Below, piece by piece: positions 1 to 6,721 of a stretch of 12,209 nucleotides of DNA. Location of the stretch: the NCBI GenBank assembly GCA_023425905.1, contig JAFABT010000229.1, positions 1 to 12,209 of the forward strand. Direction: 5' to 3'. Positions within the stretch are counted from its first letter, which is position 1. The number at the start of each line of letters is the position of its first letter. A program made the translations under genes and the position numbers. Source of the DNA: Actinomycetes bacterium. GTDB taxonomy: Bacteria; Actinomycetota; Actinomycetes; Actinomycetales; Cellulomonadaceae. Under the pieces are notes generated by a model. That model saw only the letters and a list, made by a program, of their open reading frames with translations. It had not been told where the DNA came from and searched no databases.

Positions 1-1208
1 ACGTCGAGCTCGACGGAACCCTCGACCGCACCGAGCCCCTCGTCGTCGACCCGTGGCACGACTCGGCGCAGCACATGCCCGGGGCCACGGGCGTCACCGC
101 CGGGACCACGACCGTCCGCGCGCTCGCCTACCCGGCCACCGGAGTCGACCCGCTCCCGGGCGACCGTGTGCTGCTCAACGCCACCGCGCTCGCGCGAGGC
201 CTGGGCACGGGGGGCTACGCCCTCGTCGTCGCCGGGCTCGACCCCGCGTCGCTCCCGCAGGACGCCCCGACGGGCCCGGGCCACCTCGTCAAGGCGCGCT
301 ACACCCCGCTGCAGACGCTCGTCCTCGGGGTGGACGAGCAGGAGTCGCCGCACCACGACACCCTGCGCGAGGCGGACGACCTCGACGCCATGCCCGTCGT
401 CGTCGCCGACCTGCACTCGTCCTTGCCGGCGATCCTCGTCGGCGCCCGGCACGCCGCTGCCCGCGCGGGACGGGCGGCTCCGCGCGTCGCGTACGTCATG
501 ACGGACGGCGGCGCGCTGCCGGCGTGGTTCTCGCGGACGATCGACGGGCTGCGCTCGGCCGGCTGGCTCGCCGCGTGCCTCACCGTGGGTCAGTCGTACG
601 GGGGCGACCTCGAGGCCGTGACCGTCCACACCGGCCTGCTCGCGGCCCGCCACGTCCTCGGGGCCGACGTCGCCGTCGTCGCCCAGGGGCCGGGCAACCT
701 CGGGACCGGCACCCGGTGGGGGTTCTCCGGCGTGAGCGCGGGCGAGGCGATCAACGCGGCGGGCGTGCTCGGGGGGCGACCGGTCGCGGCCCTGCGCGTG
801 TCCGGAGCCGACCCGCGCCCCCGGCATCAGGGGATCTCGCACCACTCCCTCACCGCCTACGGCCGCGTCGCGCTCGTCCCGGCCGACGTCGTCCTGCCCG
901 TGTTCCCGGCCGGGCCGGTCGAGGGGGTGCCCGACGAGGACGGTCTCCCACCCGTCGTGCCCGGCTCGCTCGACGCCCTCGGCCGGCGCGTCCGGACGCA
1001 AGCGCTCAGCCTCGTCGCCCCCGCGGGTCGCCACCGTCTCGTCGAGGTGGAGGCCGGCGAGGACCTGCTCGCAGCGCTGCAGGCGAGCCCCGTCGCGCTC
1101 AGGACGATGGGGCGTGGGATCGCCGAGGACCCGGGGAGCTTCCTCGCCGCCGCAGCCGCCGGCGTCCACGCCGCGGAACTCGCGGCCACGGAGTCGGCCC
1201 TCGGCTGA
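1..1208 (+). CDS. DUF3866 family protein, 5' end truncated by window
   Basis: The open frame runs from base 3 to a TGA at 1206-1208, about 401 residues, and is still open at the left edge. The ATG at base 75 is not the start: the 24 codons before it read VELDGTLDRTEPLVVD, which fits the N-terminal part of this family, so the true start lies left of the window. The product resembles actinobacterial DUF3866 proteins. Recognisable conserved blocks, numbered in the visible fragment, are RALAYPA (about 39-45), RVLLNATALARGLGTGGYALVV (about 55-76), the glycine-rich GPGNLGTGTRWGFSG (about 229-243), HQGISHHSLTAYGR (about 275-288) and TMGRGIAEDPGSFLAAAAAG (about 368-387). There is no signal peptide or membrane segment in the visible part, so it is probably cytosolic. 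Its biochemical role is unknown. The paired histidines of HHSLT and the glycine loop could form an active or ligand site, but that is inference. It converges on the PH-domain gene with 49 bases between the stop codons. Confidence 0.85.
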   Translation, partial: VELDGTLDRTEPLVVDPWHDSAQHMPGATGVTAGTTTVRALAYPATGVDPLPGDRVLLNATALARGLGTGGYALVVAGLDPASLPQDAPTGPGHLVKARYTPLQTLVLGVDEQESPHHDTLREADDLDAMPVVVADLHSSLPAILVGARHAAARAGRAAPRVAYVMTDGGALPAWFSRTIDGLRSAGWLAACLTVGQSYGGDLEAVTVHTGLLAARHVLGADVAVVAQGPGNLGTGTRWGFSGVSAGEAINAAGVLGGRPVAALRVSGADPRPRHQGISHHSLTAYGRVALVPADVVLPVFPAGPVEGVPDEDGLPPVVPGSLDALGRRVRTQALSLVAPAGRHRLVEVEAGEDLLAALQASPVALRTMGRGIAEDPGSFLAAAAAGVHAAELAATESALG

Positions 1209-1240
1209 GCGCCCGTGGCAGACCGGTGAGGGGGCTCCTG

Positions 1241-1264
1241 CGACTGCCTAGGCTGCCTCAGTCG
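1241..1264. terminator. possible weak hairpin between convergent genes
   Basis: CGACTG at 1241-1246 can pair with CAGTCG at 1259-1264 around a 12-base loop that holds GCCTAGGC. It sits in the 49-base gap between the convergent DUF3866 and PH-domain genes and overlaps the stop codon of the latter. There is no T-run on either strand, so a classical intrinsic terminator is not shown. A second, alternative stem is GGCAG (1217-1221) with CTGCC (1244-1248). The position is right for a bidirectional terminator, but the sequence support is thin. Confidence 0.25.
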
Positions 1265-1725
1265 GCGCCGTCTGTGCGCGACCGCACGACGACAATCGTC
1301 GCGAGCCGCCTGGCCTCGACCTCCGCATGTGCGCCGTCGGCACGCTGGATGCCCATGACGGCGAGCGTCGAGCCGTCTGCGAGGTCGAGCTGGACCCAGG
1401 GTCGGCCCGCGCCGAAGCGCACCGACACGATCTCCGCCCATGCCACCCGACGACTGAGCATGAGGTTGCGCACCCGCAGTCCCGTCGCGTCCGGCACCGC
1501 GACGACGCTCGCCTCACGCCAGCAGAACCACGCGAGCACGAGCCCGAGCAGGGCGAAGCCCACGGCGTCCGCAGACGTCGCGGTCGGCGCGAAGCTCGGG
1601 AGCGAGACGAGAAGGACGCCCGTGCCGCACACCGCGAGCACCGCGAGGCCGAGCGAGACGACGCGGGCGGCGCGCGGCCGGAACGCGCGGAGCAGGTCGT
1701 CGTCGACCCGGTGCCGCTCGTTCAT
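1258..1725 (-). CDS. PH domain-containing small membrane protein, distal gene of the his operon
   Basis: The product has 155 residues. Two hydrophobic segments lie close together, at about residues 20-42 and 53-69, forming a helical hairpin. They are followed by a soluble region (about 73-145) with the pattern of a bacterial PH-like fold: RVRNLMLSRRVAWAEIVSVRFGAGRPWVQL. The ATG at 1723-1725 is preceded by GAGGA with a 7-base spacer, which supports this start. It begins 30 bases after the hisG stop with no terminator between, so it is very likely cotranscribed with hisE-hisG. The same neighbourhood is known in Mycobacterium tuberculosis, where the membrane protein Rv2120c follows hisG (from memory). 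No catalytic motif is visible. The family has no firm biochemical role, and a part in histidine synthesis is not implied by the sequence. The C-terminal RSRTDGAD is charged and probably cytosolic. Confidence 0.8.
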   Translation of the reverse strand: MNERHRVDDDLLRAFRPRAARVVSLGLAVLAVCGTGVLLVSLPSFAPTATSADAVGFALLGLVLAWFCWREASVVAVPDATGLRVRNLMLSRRVAWAEIVSVRFGAGRPWVQLDLADGSTLAVMGIQRADGAHAEVEARRLATIVVVRSRTDGAD

Positions 1726-1755
1726 GGCCGCGTCCTCATGTGGTGCGACCCCGGC

Positions 1756-2604
1756 TCAGAGCCTGCAGGCGTGGATCGAGGTGACGAGGATCGCGCGGGC
1801 ACCGACCTCGTAGAGGGCGTCCATCACGCGATTGGTCTCGGCTCGGCGGACCATGGCGCGCACGGCCGCCCACTGCCCGTTGTGGAGCGGAGAGACGGTG
1901 GGCGACTCCAGGCCCGGGGTGATCGCGACGGCCTTCTCGACGAGGTCGAGCGGGACGTCGTAGTCCATGAGGACGTACTCGTGCGCCGTGAGCACGCCCT
2001 GGAGCCGACGGGTGAGGACGTCAAGGCCGGCCGGCTCAGGCGTCTCGGCCCGACGGACGAGCACGGCCTCGGAACGCAGGATCGGGTCCCCGAACACGTC
2101 GAGCCCCGCAGCACGCAGCGTCGTGCCCGTCTCGACGACGTCGGCGATGACGTCCGCCACCCCGAGCTTGATCGCCGTCTCGACCGCACCGTCCAGCCGC
2201 ACGACCCCAGCGGGCTCGATCCCCTGCGCGCGCAGGTGGCTCTCGACGAGCACCGGGTAGCTCGTGGCGACCCGGCGTCCCGCGATCTGCGCGATGTCGT
2301 CCATCTCGCCCGCGACCGTGGCGAAGCGGAACGTCGACCGCGCGAACCCGAGCGGCAGGTGCTCGACCGCGGTCGCACCCGAGTCGAGCATGAGGTCACG
2401 CCCCGTGATACCGGCGTCGACAGTCCCCGAGCCGACATACACCGCGATGTCGCGAGGACGCAGGAAGAAGAACTCGACGCCGTTGTCCGGGTCGGGCAGG
2501 ACGAGCTCGCGGGAGTCGCGACGCTGGCGGTAGCCCGCCTCGCGAAGCATCTCGGCGGCGGGCTCGGACAGCGAGCCCTTGTTGGGGACGGCGATGCGCA
2601 GCAC
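1756..2604 (-). CDS. hisG: ATP phosphoribosyltransferase, long form
   Basis: Catalyses the first, committed step of histidine synthesis: ATP plus PRPP gives phosphoribosyl-ATP and pyrophosphate. The length of 282 residues and a C-terminal ACT-like region (about 206-282, ending in ILVTSIHACRL) identify the long, HisZ-independent form, which is normally inhibited by histidine through that domain. The periplasmic-binding-like catalytic part starts with LRIAVPNKGSL and contains AGITGRDLM (64-72) and the PRPP-binding loop DVVETGTTLRAAGL (155-168). The start is GTG at 2602-2604, with GAGGAA ending 5 bases upstream, and gives the canonical N-terminus of the family. It lies 17 bases after the hisE stop in the same transcript. 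All expected motifs are present and nothing looks broken. Confidence 0.97.
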   Translation of the reverse strand: MLRIAVPNKGSLSEPAAEMLREAGYRQRRDSRELVLPDPDNGVEFFFLRPRDIAVYVGSGTVDAGITGRDLMLDSGATAVEHLPLGFARSTFRFATVAGEMDDIAQIAGRRVATSYPVLVESHLRAQGIEPAGVVRLDGAVETAIKLGVADVIADVVETGTTLRAAGLDVFGDPILRSEAVLVRRAETPEPAGLDVLTRRLQGVLTAHEYVLMDYDVPLDLVEKAVAITPGLESPTVSPLHNGQWAAVRAMVRRAETNRVMDALYEVGARAILVTSIHACRL

Positions 2605-2621
2605 AGGGGTTCCTCGACAGG

Positions 2622-2885
2622 TCAGAGGTGCTTGTAGACGTCGGCCAGCGTGAGGCCGCGGGCGATCATGAGCACCTGGAGGTGGTAGAGCAGCTGGGAG
2701 ATCTCCTCGGCGGCGGCAGCGTCGCTCTCGTGCTCGGCGGCCATCCAGACCTCGGCGGCCTCCTCGACGATCTTCTTGCCGATCGCATGGATGCCCGCGT
2801 CGAGCTCGGCGACCGTGCCCGAGCCTTCCGGTCGCGTCGTGGCCTTCTCGGTCAGCTCGGCAAAGAGCCCGTCAAACGTCTTCAC
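2622..2885 (-). CDS. hisE: phosphoribosyl-ATP pyrophosphohydrolase
   Basis: Hydrolyses phosphoribosyl-ATP to phosphoribosyl-AMP, step 2 of histidine synthesis, in the cytosol. The 87-residue product is of normal length for a stand-alone HisE. It shows the all-alpha MazG-like pattern with the metal-binding acidic residues in KKIVEEAAEVWMAA (37-50) and ISQLLYHLQVLM (62-73), and the usual end TLADVYKHL. The reading frame is open far upstream (to about 3299), but that part overlaps ribH in another frame and is unrelated to HisE. The GTG at 2883-2885 gives the family N-terminus MKTFDGLFAEL. There is no Shine-Dalgarno sequence before this GTG; instead TAGGCT ends 7 bases upstream, which suggests a leaderless message starting at or next to the GTG. 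It heads the hisE-hisG-PH-domain unit. Confidence 0.95.
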   Translation of the reverse strand: MKTFDGLFAELTEKATTRPEGSGTVAELDAGIHAIGKKIVEEAAEVWMAAEHESDAAAAEEISQLLYHLQVLMIARGLTLADVYKHL

Positions 2886-2898
2886 GGGGGGCAGCCTA
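2886..2898 (-). promoter_or_regulatory. candidate leaderless promoter of hisE
   Basis: On the - strand TAGGCT (2898 down to 2893) is followed by seven bases and then the GTG start of hisE. This fits the actinobacterial TANNNT -10 element with transcription starting at the start codon. No purine-rich ribosome binding site is present, which agrees with a leaderless message. I could not find a convincing -35 box, and such promoters often have none. Near-identical arrangements occur before rpe and fmt. Confidence 0.6.
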
Positions 2899-2943
2899 GT
2901 GCCCGACGGCGACCAGCCGACGCCATGTCCGGCGCGGATGCCC

Positions 2944-3414
2944 TCACCGCAACGAGCGAAGGACCAGAGCCGTGGCGACGGCGGCCTCAGCGGCCTCAGC
3001 CCCCTTGTCCTCCCGCGAGTCCGGCAGACCGGCGCGATCGAGCGCTTGCGCATCGTCGTCGCACGTGAGCACCCCGAAGCCCACCGGGACCCCCGTGTCG
3101 AGCGCGACGCGACCCAGCCCGTCCGTCGCCGACTGGCACACGAAGTCGAAGTGCGGCGTCCCGCCGCGGATGACGACGCCCAGCGCGACGACTGCGTCCG
3201 CTCCCCCGCGAGCCGCCGCCTGCGCGACGACCGGCAGCTCGACCGTGCCCGGCACGCGCACGAGACGGACGTCGGAGACGCCCGCTGCGGCGAGCGCACG
3301 CTGCGCCCCCGCGACGAGCCCGTCCATGACGACGGTGTGCCAGCTGGCCGCGACGATCGTCACGCTCAGCCCGGCACCGTCGAGGTCGAGGGTCGGTGCT
3401 CCTGCTCCGCTCAC
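2944..3414 (-). CDS. ribH: 6,7-dimethyl-8-ribityllumazine synthase
   Basis: Condenses 5-amino-6-ribitylaminouracil with 3,4-dihydroxy-2-butanone 4-phosphate to give the lumazine precursor of riboflavin. The 156 residues match the family length. Motifs in order are AASWH (22-26), the ribityl-binding PGTVELP (55-61), ALGVVIRGGTPHFDFVCQS (77-95) with the probable catalytic His88, and GVLTCDDDAQALDRAG (114-129) with the conserved Arg127. The family more often has LTTD where this protein has LTCD; I do not expect that to matter. The start is GTG at 3412-3414, overlapping the ribBA stop as GTGA, with AGGAG ending 5 bases before it, so translation is probably coupled to ribBA. It is the last gene of the FMN-controlled rib operon. 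The 58-base gap to hisE has no clear terminator. Confidence 0.96.
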   Translation of the reverse strand: MSGAGAPTLDLDGAGLSVTIVAASWHTVVMDGLVAGAQRALAAAGVSDVRLVRVPGTVELPVVAQAAARGGADAVVALGVVIRGGTPHFDFVCQSATDGLGRVALDTGVPVGFGVLTCDDDAQALDRAGLPDSREDKGAEAAEAAVATALVLRSLR

Positions 3415-4760
3415 AGCATCTCCTGGTGGTCGAGGGTGGTTCTGGTGGTCTCTCGGGACGGCTGCTCGTCGGGGACGTGGCCGTCCGCATCAGCCTCGAA
3501 GCCTGCCAGCAGGTGGCCCATTGCCGTCGCCTTGGTTCGCAGGTAGGCCTCGTTCTGCGCCGTCCGCCCGTGGTCGTGCGGCACGACCTCGGTGACGGTC
3601 AGCCCGTAGGCGCGCAGCCCCGTGGCCTTCGCCGGGTTGTTCGTCATGAGGCGCACGCGCTCCGCCCCGAGGTCCTGGAGGATCGCCGCAGCCGCCCCGT
3701 ACTCGCGCCGGTCCGCGGGCCAGCCGAGGTCGAGGTTGGCCTCGACCGTGTCCCGGCCGTCGTCCTGCAGGGCGTAGGCGGCGATCTTCGCGACGAGGCC
3801 GATGCCACGACCCTCGTGACCGCGCAGATACACGACCGCACCCCCGGTCGCCGCAGCACGCGCGAGCGCCGCGTCGAGCTGCGGCCCGCAGTCGCAGCGG
3901 AGCGAGCCGAACGCGTCTCCCGTGAGGCACTCCGAGTGCACGCGGACGAGCGGGACGCCGCTCAGACCCCGGGCCGCGACGAGCGCCACGTGCTCGGCGC
4001 CCGTCCGCAGGTCCCGGTAGCCGTGCACGGTGAAGTCCCCGTGCCGGGTGGGCAGCCTCGCCGTGCCCGTCGCGTGCACACGCGCGCCGAGCTGCGCCGG
4101 GGCCTCGGCACAGTCGTCCGGGACGGGGTCGTGCTCGAGACGCCACGCGACGAGGTCCTCGATCGTGAGCAGCACGAGTCCCTCGGCCTCGGCGAGCGCG
4201 CTCGTCTCGTCGAGACGCATCATCGCCCCGTCGTCGCGGACGAGCTCGGCGATCGCGCCGACGGGCTGCAGCCCGGCGAGCCGGCACAGGTCGACCGCGG
4301 CCTCCGTGTGACCCGCCCGGTGCAGCACACCGCCGGGGACCGCGCGCAGCGGCAGCACGTGCCCTGGGCGGATGAGGTCGACCGCGCCCGAGGACGGGTC
4401 CGCAAGGGCGAGCAGCGTCGTCGTGCGGTCCTCCGCGGAGATCCCCGTGCTCACCCCGCGCGCGGCGTCCACCGTGACGGTGTACGCCGTCCGGCGCGGG
4501 TCCTGGCTCTGCGGCACCATGAGCGGAAGCTCGAGCGCGTCGGCGCGGACGTGCGGCATCGGTGCGCAGAGGTAGCCCGAGGAGTGCCGGATCGTCCAGG
4601 CGACCCACTCCGGCGTCGCCAGCTCGGCGGCGAGCACGACGTCGGCCTCGTTCTCGCGGTCCGGGGAGTCCGAGACGAGGACGGGGCGCCCTGCGCGCAG
4701 GGCCTCGAGCGCCTCCTCGACCGTCCCGGTGCGCACCTCGCGGCCTGTGCCCGCGCTCAC
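3411..4760 (-). CDS. ribBA: bifunctional 3,4-dihydroxy-2-butanone 4-phosphate synthase / GTP cyclohydrolase II
   Basis: The 449-residue fusion supplies both branches of riboflavin synthesis. The N-terminal RibB domain (about 10-210) converts ribulose 5-phosphate to DHBP plus formate. It carries DRENEAD (34-40), with the usual Gly of RENEGD replaced by Ala39, TGISAEDR (105-112), RPGHVLPLRA (131-140) and the metal ligand His151 in RAGHTEAAVDL. The C-terminal RibA domain (about 228-420) opens the GTP ring. It has RVHSECLTGDAFGSLRCDC (273-291), with zinc cysteines 278, 289 and 291, YLRGHEGRGIGL (311-322) and RLMTNNPAKATGL (370-382). Asp350 and Arg352 occupy the positions of the E. coli RibA catalytic Asp/Arg pair by my hand alignment. 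The last 30 residues are a non-conserved, polar tail. The GTG start at 4758-4760 overlaps the ribE stop as GTGA and has GGGGAGG 5 bases upstream. Both domains look active. Confidence 0.96.
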   Translation of the reverse strand: MSAGTGREVRTGTVEEALEALRAGRPVLVSDSPDRENEADVVLAAELATPEWVAWTIRHSSGYLCAPMPHVRADALELPLMVPQSQDPRRTAYTVTVDAARGVSTGISAEDRTTTLLALADPSSGAVDLIRPGHVLPLRAVPGGVLHRAGHTEAAVDLCRLAGLQPVGAIAELVRDDGAMMRLDETSALAEAEGLVLLTIEDLVAWRLEHDPVPDDCAEAPAQLGARVHATGTARLPTRHGDFTVHGYRDLRTGAEHVALVAARGLSGVPLVRVHSECLTGDAFGSLRCDCGPQLDAALARAAATGGAVVYLRGHEGRGIGLVAKIAAYALQDDGRDTVEANLDLGWPADRREYGAAAAILQDLGAERVRLMTNNPAKATGLRAYGLTVTEVVPHDHGRTAQNEAYLRTKATAMGHLLAGFEADADGHVPDEQPSRETTRTTLDHQEML

Positions 4761-5389
4761 GAGAGCCTCCCCGCCGCACCGAGCAGCCGCTCGACGTACT
4801 TCGCGAGGACGTCGACCTCGAGGTTGACGCGCGCCCCCGGCGCGAGGCCCCCGAGCGTCGTCACCTCGAGCGTCGTCGGGATGAGCGAGACACCGAAAGC
4901 GTCGTCGTCGACCGCCGCCACGGTGAGCGACACCCCCGACACCGTGATCGACCCCTTCTCGACGACGTAGCGCAGCAGTGCGGGGTCCTCGACCTCGATG
5001 CTCACCTCGTCCCAGCGCGGCCCCGGTCGGCGCTCGCGGACCCGTCCGACGCCGTCGACATGCCCCTGGACGACGTGCCCGCCGAAGCGGCCCGCGACGG
5101 GCAGCGCGCGCTCAAGGTTGACGCGGGAGCCGACCGTGAGGTCCCCGAGCGAGCTGCGCCGCAGCGTCTCCGGCATGACGTCGGCGACGAACGATCCGTC
5201 GCCGGGGAGGTGCGCGACCGTCAGGCAGACGCCGTCGACCGAGATCGAGTCGCCGAGCGCGACGTCCGACGTGACGAGAGCACCGCGCACTGCGAGGCGC
5301 GCGTCGCCCTCGGGAGCGTCCGTGTCGTGCGACGGGTGTCGCTCGACGGCGACGACCGTGCCGATCTCTTCGACGATTCCGGTGAACAC
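4757..5389 (-). CDS. ribE: riboflavin synthase, alpha chain
   Basis: Dismutates two 6,7-dimethyl-8-ribityllumazine molecules into riboflavin and the pyrimidine that RibH reuses. The 210 residues form two repeated lumazine-binding barrels. The first begins with the hallmark MFTGIVEEIG and holds GDSISVDGVCLTV (46-58) and ETLRRSSLGDL. The second, from about residue 103 (GGHVVQGHVDG), holds VEKGSITVSGVSLTV and PTTLEVTTLG. The C-terminal DVLAKYVERLL is the trimerisation helix known for the family. The start is GTG at 5387-5389, directly after the ribD stop with no gap, and GGAGG ends 5 bases before it, inside the last ribD codons. Translation is therefore probably coupled to ribD. Some naming schemes call this gene ribC. 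Confidence 0.96.
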   Translation of the reverse strand: MFTGIVEEIGTVVAVERHPSHDTDAPEGDARLAVRGALVTSDVALGDSISVDGVCLTVAHLPGDGSFVADVMPETLRRSSLGDLTVGSRVNLERALPVAGRFGGHVVQGHVDGVGRVRERRPGPRWDEVSIEVEDPALLRYVVEKGSITVSGVSLTVAAVDDDAFGVSLIPTTLEVTTLGGLAPGARVNLEVDVLAKYVERLLGAAGRLS

Positions 5390-6607
5390 TCAGACCTCCG
5401 TGGTGGTGGTGGGGCCAGGCGCCGACGACGTCGTCGCGACGGTGGGACCCGAGGGATGCGACGCACCGGGCTGGGGCTCCGCGGGAGCGGCGGGCGCACC
5501 GGGCGTCCGGGTGGCGGGCGCGGGTGTGGCGACGAGCAGGACGTCGGGGCCAAGCCGATGGACCTCCCGGGTCTCGAGTCGCAACGCCTGCGAGATCGTG
5601 GTGAGCCCCAGGTCCTCGACCGCGGACCTGCCCGCGCCGAGCAGCACGGGCGCGACGTACGCGTGGACCTCGTCGACGAGCGAGGCGCGGCAGAACGCGG
5701 CGGCGAGCGTCGGTCCGCCCTCGACGAGGACGTGCCGGACGTCGCGCGCGGCGAGCTGGGCGAGGACGACGGCCGGGTCGTGCGTCGCTATCGGCACGAG
5801 CTCTCCCCCGGGTCCGTGCAGCGCCGCGTCGCCCGGAACGTCCCGGTGCCCGACGACGACGCGCAGCGGCTGGTGGGCCGTGAGCTCGCCCGACGCCGTG
5901 CGCGCGGTGAGCGAGGGGTTGTCGACGAGCGCGGTCCCGGTGCCGATGACGATCGCGTCCACCTCGCTGCGCAGCTCGTGCGCGTGCCGCCGGGCGACCT
6001 CACCGGTGATCCAGCGGCTCGTGCCGTCGGCAGCGGCGATGCGACCGTCGAGGCTCGAGGCGATCTTGAGCGTGACGAAGGGGCGGTCGCGGACAACCGC
6101 CGTCGACCAGCGCCGCACGAGCTCGAGCGCGTCATGACCGCCAACCGGGCCGACGACGTCGACGCCGCTGCTCCGCAGGTGCGCGGCCCCTCCGGCCGCC
6201 GCGTCGTTGGGGTCCGCGACGGCGTAGACGACCCGGGCGATCCCGGCGTCGAGAAGAGCGAGCGAGCACGGCGGGGTGAGACCGGTGTGGTGGCACGGCT
6301 CGAGGCTCACGACGGCCGTCGCACCCCGGACGTCGGCCCCCGACGTCCGTGCGCCCGCAAGCGCGACGACCTCCGCGTGCGGGGTCCCGGCACCGCGGTG
6401 GAAACCGGAGGACAGCACGAGGCCGTCCCGAGACAGGATGACGCACCCGACCTGAGGGTTGGGGCCGTGGGCCGGTCCGTGCCGCGCGATGTCCACGGCG
6501 TGGCGAAGAGCGACCTGCTCGGCGTCGCTCAGCGAGGCGTGGTCGTCAGCCGCGGGGACGGCTGCCCCGTCTCGCGGCGGTGCCGCGTCCCGGATCTCGT
6601 CGGTCAT
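5390..6607 (-). CDS. ribD: bifunctional diaminohydroxyphosphoribosylaminopyrimidine deaminase / 5-amino-6-(5-phosphoribosylamino)uracil reductase
   Basis: Performs the deamination and NADPH-dependent ribosyl reduction steps after GTP cyclohydrolase II. The product has 405 residues. The N-terminal cytidine-deaminase-like domain (about 28-155) has the zinc site HAEV (His77, Glu79) and EPCHHTGLTPPC (Cys105, Cys114); the family usually has Arg where this has Leu110. The reductase domain (about 175-360) has KIASSLDGRIAAADGTSRWITG-type sequence from 181, VIGTGTALVDNPSLT (220-234) and VEGGPTLAAAF (295-305). Residues 361-405 are a Pro/Ala/Thr-rich tail ending TTTTEV, with no known function and probably disordered. 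The ATG at 6605-6607 is preceded by GAGAGGG and AGGAG. An in-frame start closer to the deaminase domain cannot be excluded, because the first 25 residues are not conserved. It is the first gene of the rib operon, behind an FMN riboswitch. Confidence 0.95.
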   Translation of the reverse strand: MTDEIRDAAPPRDGAAVPAADDHASLSDAEQVALRHAVDIARHGPAHGPNPQVGCVILSRDGLVLSSGFHRGAGTPHAEVVALAGARTSGADVRGATAVVSLEPCHHTGLTPPCSLALLDAGIARVVYAVADPNDAAAGGAAHLRSSGVDVVGPVGGHDALELVRRWSTAVVRDRPFVTLKIASSLDGRIAAADGTSRWITGEVARRHAHELRSEVDAIVIGTGTALVDNPSLTARTASGELTAHQPLRVVVGHRDVPGDAALHGPGGELVPIATHDPAVVLAQLAARDVRHVLVEGGPTLAAAFCRASLVDEVHAYVAPVLLGAGRSAVEDLGLTTISQALRLETREVHRLGPDVLLVATPAPATRTPGAPAAPAEPQPGASHPSGPTVATTSSAPGPTTTTEV

Positions 6608-6626
6608 CGCTCCTGCCCTCTCTGCT

Positions 6627-6721
6627 CGTCACCGGCATGGGCCGGGACTGCTCCGGGGTCAGGTGACGGCACGACGGGCGCGCAGGCACCACGAGCCGCC
6701 CGTCGGGGCGCGGCCCGTCAC
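6627..6721 (-). promoter_or_regulatory. candidate expression platform of the FMN riboswitch
   Basis: Reading the - strand after the aptamer, segment 1 GTGACGG (6721-6715) shares its GTG with the 3' strand of aptamer helix P1. Segment 2 CCGTCACC (6669-6662) can pair with segment 1, enclosing a second strong hairpin GACGGGCG/CGCCCGTC (6704-6697 with 6680-6673). Segment 2 can instead pair with segment 3 GGTGACG (6633-6627), which ends about 20 bases before the ribD ATG. The two pairings exclude each other and one competes with P1. There is no T-run, so control of ribosome access or Rho-dependent control is more likely than intrinsic termination. The complementarity is seen directly; the switching is inferred. 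Confidence 0.5.

Noticed and set aside
1249..1254. TAGGCT on the + strand as another leaderless promoter
   Set aside because: No start codon or coding frame follows at the right distance, and it lies inside a hairpin in the gap between convergent genes.
2886..3299. An upstream extension of hisE to about 3299
   Set aside because: The added residues are compositionally odd, overlap ribH, and precede the canonical HisE start MKTFDGLF at the GTG of 2885.
3396..4970. A long + strand frame opposite ribBA
   Set aside because: Arg/His/Asp-rich composition typical of an antisense shadow; it has no family resemblance, and both RibB and RibA motifs are intact on the other strand.
5398..5412. GGT triplet run as a phase-variation tract
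   Set aside because: It is a short triplet repeat at the end of ribD, so length changes would not shift the frame and would only add or remove threonines.
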